NCBI GenBank assembly: GCA_964498075.1
Contig: CAZCGA010000100.1
Location: forward strand, 1 to 24,801
Direction: 5' to 3'
From: CAZCGA01 sp964498075
Lineage (GTDB): Bacteria; Desulfobacterota; Binatia; HRBIN30
Length of the DNA: 24,801 nucleotides
The first letter of the stretch is position 1; each line of letters starts with the position of its first letter. This document shows, piece by piece, positions 20,873 through 24,801 of the stretch. The notes below the pieces were generated by a model that had not been told where the DNA came from, ran no database searches, and saw only the letters and a program-made list of their open reading frames with translations. The position numbers and the translations under genes were made by a program.

Positions 20873-22564
20873 TCATCCACTCGCCCGGCCACCGCGGAGC
20901 AGCTTGCCGGGGAGCGGGCCGTCGGCGTCCACGACATCCTTCCCGTCGCGGCGGATGAGCTGACCATTAACGATCACGGCATCGATGCCCGCCGCGTCGG
21001 CGATCAGGCGGTTCGCCCGTGCCGGCAGGTCGTGCACGCGGCGTAGCTTGCCCGCGCCGACGGTGCGCGGATCGAAGATGACTACGTCGGCGGGCATGCC
21101 GACGGCTAGACGGCCGCGGTCGGTGATCCCGAAGACCTCGGCGGGGCGCGTGGTCAGCATGCGCACGGCTTCCTCCAGCTTCAGCGTGTGCTTCTCTCGC
21201 ACCCAGTGCCCGAGCAGGTGGGTCGAGAAGCAGGCGTCGCAGAGTTGGCTGGCGTGCGCGCCGGCATCAGAGAGGCCGAGGACGACGTGCGGATCGCTCA
21301 GCAGCTCGGCGACGGCGTCTTCGTCGAAGTTGACGATCGCCATGCGGAAGCGCGCCGTCAGGTTCGAAGCGAGCGCGAGATCGAGCATGAGGTCGACCGG
21401 ATGGATGCCGCGCTCGGCGGCCACCTCGGCGATGGAGCGTTCTTCGAGGGCGGGATCCTGCGAGTACGATGAAATCCAGATGCGATCGCCGCAGTTGGTA
21501 AACGGGCCCGCCATCGGCGACGCGACCGTGTCCTTCAACGCCTGCCGAAACATCGGGTCGCGATAGGCGCGCTGCTTGCCGCCGAGATCGGCGGCTGACA
21601 CGGCAGCGAACACCGGCAGCGACTCGAACGCGAACGGTTCTTTGAAGTCGAAGTCGAAGTTCAGCGGCCGGCAGCTGACCTGCGGGACTACTGGAAATCC
21701 GCGCCGGATCAGATCAACGGAGCGCTCGAGCAACATGCGGTGCGAGCCGGGGCCGAGCATGCCGGCGAGCAGCGCGGTCCAGGTAACGGTCCGCCCGCTC
21801 GAGGCCGCCAGCTGCGCGAACTCGTCGAAGAAGAGGCCGGGGCCGACGGTTGCCTGCACGACGCCGCGGCCGGCATCACGCAACGCGTCCGTGATGCCGC
21901 GCACCTCCCCCAGCTCCGCCGCGCGACTCGGCACCGGCTTGCCGGCGTAACCGACGTGTGTGGGCGCCTTGGAGGTTGCGAAGCCCACGGCGCCTGCGTC
22001 GATGGCGGCGCGGACGATGGCGCGCATCTGCGCGGTCTCAGCCTCGGTGGCGGCGCGCTCCGTGGCCTCCTCGCCCATCACGTAGAGCCGCAGCGGCGTG
22101 TGGCCGATCAACACGCCGACGTTGATCGCCGTGCCGCGCTGTTCGATCGCGTCGAGATACTCCGGAAAGGTTTCGAAGGGCCAGTCCACCCCGACGCCGG
22201 CTTGCAGGGCAGCGAAGCTCATGCCCTCGACCTTCTCCAGGGTGCGGAGGATCAGCTCGCGATGGTGTGGGCGCGTCGGTGCGACGCCGAACCCGCAGTT
22301 CCCCATCACCACGGTGGTGACGCCGTGCCACGGCGAAATGGTCAGCATGCGGTCCCACAGCACCTGCGCGTCGTAGTGCGTATGCACGTCGACGAAGCCC
22401 GGCGCGACGACGCGCCCCGCGGCGTCGATCGTCGTCACGGCACTGCCCGGTGCCGCACCCATGGCGACGAGTCGCCCGGCGCGAATGCCCAGGTCGCCGC
22501 CGACGCCCGGAGCGCCGGTCCCGTCGATGATCGTGCCGCCGGTGATCTTCAGGTCGTAGTCCAT
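20873..22564 (-). CDS. N-acyl-D-amino-acid deacylase family protein (paralogue of 2196-4089)
   Basis: A 563-aa D-aminoacylase-type amidohydrolase. The N-terminal sandwich starts DLKITGGTIIDGTG; the HxH metal motif is in VDVHTHYDAQ (H61, H63); the conserved Cys is in GNCGFGVAP (C90); then VLIGHTPLRLYVMGEE, GFATSKAPTHVGY, the metal-site Asp in GLSDAGAHASQ, and the C-terminal ADVVIFDPRTVG. The same landmarks occur in the same order in the broken gene at 2196-4089. The start ATG 22564 has GGAGAG 6 nt upstream, and that site lies within the 3' end of the HD remnant, whose frame ends 16 bases inside this gene. It hydrolyses an amide or cyclic amide; the substrate is unknown. Confidence 0.92.
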   Translation of the reverse strand: MDYDLKITGGTIIDGTGAPGVGGDLGIRAGRLVAMGAAPGSAVTTIDAAGRVVAPGFVDVHTHYDAQVLWDRMLTISPWHGVTTVVMGNCGFGVAPTRPHHRELILRTLEKVEGMSFAALQAGVGVDWPFETFPEYLDAIEQRGTAINVGVLIGHTPLRLYVMGEEATERAATEAETAQMRAIVRAAIDAGAVGFATSKAPTHVGYAGKPVPSRAAELGEVRGITDALRDAGRGVVQATVGPGLFFDEFAQLAASSGRTVTWTALLAGMLGPGSHRMLLERSVDLIRRGFPVVPQVSCRPLNFDFDFKEPFAFESLPVFAAVSAADLGGKQRAYRDPMFRQALKDTVASPMAGPFTNCGDRIWISSYSQDPALEERSIAEVAAERGIHPVDLMLDLALASNLTARFRMAIVNFDEDAVAELLSDPHVVLGLSDAGAHASQLCDACFSTHLLGHWVREKHTLKLEEAVRMLTTRPAEVFGITDRGRLAVGMPADVVIFDPRTVGAGKLRRVHDLPARANRLIADAAGIDAVIVNGQLIRRDGKDVVDADGPLPGKLLRGGRASG

Positions 22565-22680
22565 CGCTTGCTCTCCAGCTGCTTGATGCCGCGCAAGCGC
22601 TGCACCTCGGGGAGGTCCAGCACCTGCTCCTCCAACGGGCTCAACGACAGGTCACCGTGGATGGGGTCGCGGATGAGCAT
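22549..22680 (-). pseudogene. 5'-end remnant of a second HD-phosphohydrolase gene
   Basis: ATG 22680 opens a 43-codon frame reading LIRDPIHGDLSLSPLEE and VQRLRGIKQL, 27 of 36 residues identical to the start of the HD protein at 19582-20862. Similarity stops right after GIKQL, where the frame runs into the Shine-Dalgarno and start of the D-aminoacylase and hits TGA at 22549-22551. The HD metal residues are absent, so it cannot be active. Synonymous sites differ widely from the intact gene, so it is not a recent copy. It may still be translated and couple to the aminoacylase. Too short for most gene callers. Confidence 0.8.
22571..22576 (-). promoter_or_regulatory. Shine-Dalgarno GGAGAG of the D-aminoacylase, inside the HD remnant
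   Basis: GGAGAG, 6 nt before ATG 22564. The HD similarity ends exactly at this site. Confidence 0.65.
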
Positions 22681-22726
22681 AAGCACGCTAGCGCTCCGGG
22701 CTGCCGCCGTTCAACCCAGGGGACGG

Positions 22727-23383
22727 TCAGCTAGAAGCCTTCGGCGTCGCCCGAGGCTGTTTCGCGAAGTGGGCGGGCTCAACGCTACCCTGTGGACGCA
22801 CCTCGACTTTGCGGAGTAAGCTAAGGGCTTCGTACCGGTGCATCAGCGCGCCGTACACACGCCAACAGGCTCGTGCACCATCAAGCGCGTTGTGAGGGCG
22901 GGGTTCCGCTCCCACCCCTAGGAACGTGCAAAGGGTATCTAGTGAGAGCTTCTCGATGAAGCCATGCTGGTACAGAGGCCAACCCAGAGACTCCGTTCCT
23001 ATCCAGTGGTAATCGAGCCCGAGATCCAGAACTCCCTTCTCGGCAGCACTAAGGCTGATAAACGCGCGCTCGAAAGATGGGTTGTGGCAAACTGGGACGC
23101 ATCCGCGCACGAATTCGCTGAACTCCCGCCACAGCTCCCCCGAGTTGCACCGCGCATCCTTCCATTCTTCTGCTCTGAACTCATTGAGGCATTGCGCGAC
23201 TTCGGTGATTCGTTCGGGAAAAAGAGGCCTCACTCGCGTATCCCAAAGCGCCTTCACTTCCGACGCGTTCGGATCACTGCGAATGACCCCGATCTCGATG
23301 ATCTCGTGATGGCCGAAGATGCTACCCGTGGTTTCAATGTCTATGAAACACAAGTCCATTTCGCTGGGGCTACGGATAGACAC
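22727..23383 (-). CDS. DEDDh-type 3'-5' exonuclease (DnaQ-like)
   Basis: A 218-aa RNase H-fold exonuclease. Exo I: FIDIETTG (D15, E17). Exo II: CHNPSFERAF (H100-N101...E105; the usual Asp is Glu). Exo III: PHNALDGAR (H164, D168). A hydrophobic pattern and a basic tail (FAKQPRATPKASS) follow. It would degrade DNA or RNA from 3' ends with two metal ions. GTG 23383 is fixed by AGGAGAGG at 23390-23397, and the gene starts inside the last codons of the TIR-like gene (14-nt overlap), so the two are coupled. It is free-standing, without polymerase or helicase domains, as seen for accessory nucleases of defence systems. Base composition is less G+C-rich than the rest of the window. Confidence 0.85.
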   Translation of the reverse strand: MSIRSPSEMDLCFIDIETTGSIFGHHEIIEIGVIRSDPNASEVKALWDTRVRPLFPERITEVAQCLNEFRAEEWKDARCNSGELWREFSEFVRGCVPVCHNPSFERAFISLSAAEKGVLDLGLDYHWIGTESLGWPLYQHGFIEKLSLDTLCTFLGVGAEPRPHNALDGARACWRVYGALMHRYEALSLLRKVEVRPQGSVEPAHFAKQPRATPKASS

Positions 23384-24473
23384 GGTGCGCCTCTCCTATG
23401 ACGGCCTCGAATTCCTCAGCATACTTCTCCCAAACTGCGGCCGAAGCATCTCGCGAGATGCCCCAACACATGGGAGCTGGATCTTTGCCCTTCTTGGCGT
23501 CGAGCGGTATCACCCAGCTGAGGTCGTTCGCGCGGTAGTAGCTCGTCGCGATCCGTTGCGACGTGACATACACTTCGACTCTTGCGCGACGCCTATATGA
23601 ACGACTTGTCTTCAGTCTAGGTAGCTTGGTGTGGGGAGCCACGACGATCTTGGCCGCTTGATCTCCCACTGCCTCCTTTAGGCTCTTCTCGAAGGTTGCC
23701 CTGACTAACGAATCGGTGTGATTTGGATCCGCATACTTCCGCATGTAAGCCGCAAGGAGGGTATCGTCATACATATTCGAAAGGCAGACACGGAGGCACG
23801 CCTTCTTGTTCGTTCGGAACTTGGCACCGCGGAGAATCTCTCCCAGCTGGTATGCAGCAAGAATGTCGATGCGATCCGTTTGCTTGTCACCGATCGCACT
23901 GGCGATGGGGTCGCGAGCGCGCGGCCACGGTGCGACGACGGTCTCGATATAGGAGGCCTCATCCGGCGCGCTTGAAAGCATCGCCTTCAGTTTGGGATGG
24001 AGCCTCAAAGGCTCGGGATCGACACCACTCACGGCTTTGAGGTTCTTGCAAATCGTCTTCGCTACGCCATCCAACGACTTCGCTACTCTCCCGCCCGCCC
24101 GCAATTTCGACGTGGGGACGGTTAGGCCGGACAAGTCCGTGGGCAGGCCCAGCTTCTGGCTTGGGCGTAAGGGGACGACGAGGAAGACGCGCCGCCGGCC
24201 GTACTTCGACATCCAGAGCCCGGCCTCGAAGATGAGATTGTCGCGGGGCGTATCATCTTTCTTTCCGCGAAACCACCGCTTGTCGTCGAGCGTCATCAGA
24301 AAGACGGCTGCATCCGTTTCCGTCACGGCGCGGAACAAGGCCTCTAAGTTGTACTCTCCCGGTTTGAAGGCGGTGAGCCACGGAAGTACCTCGAAGCCCG
24401 CCCTCTTCAGGTGCCGCACAAGAACCGGGATCGCGTCCTTCTGCTCAATCGTGGTTCCGATGAAGACTCTCAT
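23370..24473 (-). CDS. TIR-like (CAP12/Pycsar-effector type) nucleotide-binding protein with unassigned C-terminal domain
   Basis: A 367-aa protein. Residues 1-125 match the predicted nucleotide-binding TIR-like domain (PF10137 type): the first strand RVFIGTT, helix VRHLKRAGFEVLPW, DAAVFLMTLDD, then the hallmark PRDNLIFEAGLWMSKYGRRR with the putative catalytic Glu at E83, and PTDLSGLTVP (111-120). Such domains hydrolyse NAD+ or sense nucleotides in CBASS, Pycsar and related defence systems. Residues about 150-367 form a separate domain (DILAAYQLGEILRGAKF, RRARVEVYVTSQRIATSYYR, LSWVIPLDAKKGKDPAPMCW) that I cannot assign; it may be the sensor or ligand module. ATG 24473 is set by AGGAG at 24482-24486 (8-nt spacing). 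It overlaps the exonuclease by 14 nt. Lower G+C suggests acquisition by transfer. Confidence 0.8.
   Translation of the reverse strand: MRVFIGTTIEQKDAIPVLVRHLKRAGFEVLPWLTAFKPGEYNLEALFRAVTETDAAVFLMTLDDKRWFRGKKDDTPRDNLIFEAGLWMSKYGRRRVFLVVPLRPSQKLGLPTDLSGLTVPTSKLRAGGRVAKSLDGVAKTICKNLKAVSGVDPEPLRLHPKLKAMLSSAPDEASYIETVVAPWPRARDPIASAIGDKQTDRIDILAAYQLGEILRGAKFRTNKKACLRVCLSNMYDDTLLAAYMRKYADPNHTDSLVRATFEKSLKEAVGDQAAKIVVAPHTKLPRLKTSRSYRRRARVEVYVTSQRIATSYYRANDLSWVIPLDAKKGKDPAPMCWGISRDASAAVWEKYAEEFEAVIGEAHRVYP
23390..23397 (-). promoter_or_regulatory. Shine-Dalgarno AGGAGAGG within the TIR-like gene
   Basis: Lies in the 3' end of the TIR-like coding sequence, 6 nt before the exonuclease GTG at 23383. It decides that start over the in-frame ATG at 23359. 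Confidence 0.75.
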
Positions 24474-24663
24474 ACGGAAATCTCCTGGCCAACCCAACTT
24501 TCACCGCGACTTGCACCGCGCTCATCGTACCGACGCCGTGCCAGAAACCGCCGATCAGCGTCATCGCAATGATCGGTACCTGCTACATGACCTGATTGAG
24601 GCTGCGCATCTGCTCGCAATTCTGCTCGTAGCAGAGTTTCTCGCGCTCGAACGTCTCGGACAT
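24445..24663 (-). pseudogene. Remnant of a small membrane protein gene with an in-frame amber codon
   Basis: From ATG 24663 the frame reads MSETFEREKLCYEQNCEQMR, SLNQVM, then TAG (24583-24585), then QVPIIAMTLIGGFWHGVGTM in the same frame, ending at TGA 24445-24447 inside the TIR-like gene. A polar helix followed by a hydrophobic span is what the start of a small membrane protein looks like. A single G-to-A change of TGG (Trp) would explain the stop. The hydrophobic part is short and no second span follows, so the 3' end may also be lost. I recall similar starts (RSLN..MWQ.P..AMTLTGG) in membrane proteins, but I could not check this. Confidence 0.5.
24482..24486 (-). promoter_or_regulatory. 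Shine-Dalgarno AGGAG of the TIR-like gene
   Basis: AGGAG, 8 nt before ATG 24473. It favours that start over the in-frame TTG at 24497. Confidence 0.75.
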
Positions 24664-24738
24664 TGCAGGTCGCTCACATGCTCCAGCCCAGCTCCCGCGG
24701 GGGGGGATCGGGTGTCCCTTCTCCGAGGTACTGCCTCT

Positions 24739-24801
24739 CTAATCATTTGGGTCTTCTCCAAAGTGAGTGGGTGGTTTTGAAGCATTGAGATCACGGAAAT
24801 G
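24739..24801 (-). CDS. Possible C-terminal end of an upstream gene (partial)
   Basis: From the right edge inward, the minus strand has an open frame of 20 codons reading HFRDLNASKPPTHFGEDPND and then TAG at 24739-24741, 75 nt before the remnant's ATG. It is too short to prove coding. If real, it would be the preceding gene of the TIR/exonuclease operon, and so the one most informative about the system. No family can be assigned. Confidence 0.25.
   Translation of the reverse strand, partial: HFRDLNASKPPTHFGEDPND

Noticed and set aside
24583..24585. TAG as a recoded codon (pyrrolysine or suppression)
   Set aside because: No supporting signal, and other genes here do not show in-frame TAG; a nonsense change or remnant is simpler.
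23992..24780. Plus-strand open frame of 262 codons opposite the TIR gene
   Set aside because: It runs antisense to the TIR-like gene and has no Shine-Dalgarno or family pattern.
1..24801. tRNA, rRNA, riboswitch or intrinsic terminator with U-tract
   Set aside because: None was recognised by eye on either strand; the hairpins present lack U-tracts and belong to repeat families.

Overview
The window is G+C-rich (most genes), densely packed, and reads like a metagenome-assembled contig: it contains a 10-N scaffold gap at 2457-2466 with a chimeric contig end beside it. The gene content fits an uncultured soil or sediment lineage of the former Deltaproteobacteria, such as Candidatus Binatota (Desulfobacterota_B): a catabolic set of LLM flavin monooxygenase, aldehyde dehydrogenase, amidohydrolases, Zn-alcohol dehydrogenase, SDR and acyl-CoA ligase; DUF7064-like proteins; secreted proteins with dockerin-like EF-hands and Thr/Pro linkers; and several families of palindromic intergenic repeats. 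The taxonomic placement is inference; no rRNA or marker gene is present.

Region 1 (1-9424, all +): a run of oxidation and hydrolysis genes. In order: an LLM-class flavin oxidoreductase (5' cut by the window), aldehyde dehydrogenase, N-acyl-D-amino-acid deacylase-type amidohydrolase (broken by the gap), Zn-alcohol dehydrogenase, amidohydrolase_2, an isochorismatase-fold protein lacking the usual Cys nucleophile, an SDR and an acyl-CoA ligase. Together they could oxidise an alcohol to an aldehyde and then an acid, open or trim amide or ring bonds, and activate the acid as a CoA thioester. The substrate cannot be read from the sequence.

Region 2 (9525-13110, all -): a tight five-gene operon, transcribed from 13110 down: CMD-family protein, VOC-family protein, exported M20 peptidase (GTGA overlap with VOC), a two-TM small protein, and a DUF7064-like lipocalin-type protein. 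Convergent regions 1 and 2 are separated by a double-hairpin repeat.

Region 3 (13519-18321, +): two exported proteins. One is a 1117-aa multidomain protein (two EF-hand/dockerin-like motifs, PPC-like, CARDB-like and Ig-like modules); the other is a Gly-rich secreted protein. A 559-base hairpin-rich stretch follows.

Region 4 (18881-22680, -): a coiled-coil exported small protein and a membrane protein; an HD-family phosphohydrolase; a second D-aminoacylase paralogue; and, upstream of that, a 5'-end fragment of another HD-family gene. The aminoacylase is thus bracketed by an HD gene and an HD gene remnant.

Region 5 (22727-24801, -): lower G+C and different in character. A TIR-like (CAP12/Pycsar-effector type) protein with an unassigned C-terminal domain overlaps by 14 nt a DEDDh-type 3'-5' exonuclease. 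Just upstream lies a small membrane-protein-like frame interrupted by an amber codon. This is the best candidate for an undescribed system: a TIR + exonuclease anti-phage module, possibly with a decayed membrane partner.

Intergenic DNA carries at least four palindromic repeat families. These include two copies, in opposite orientation, of a 117-bp cloverleaf-like element (2050-2166 and 13242-13358).
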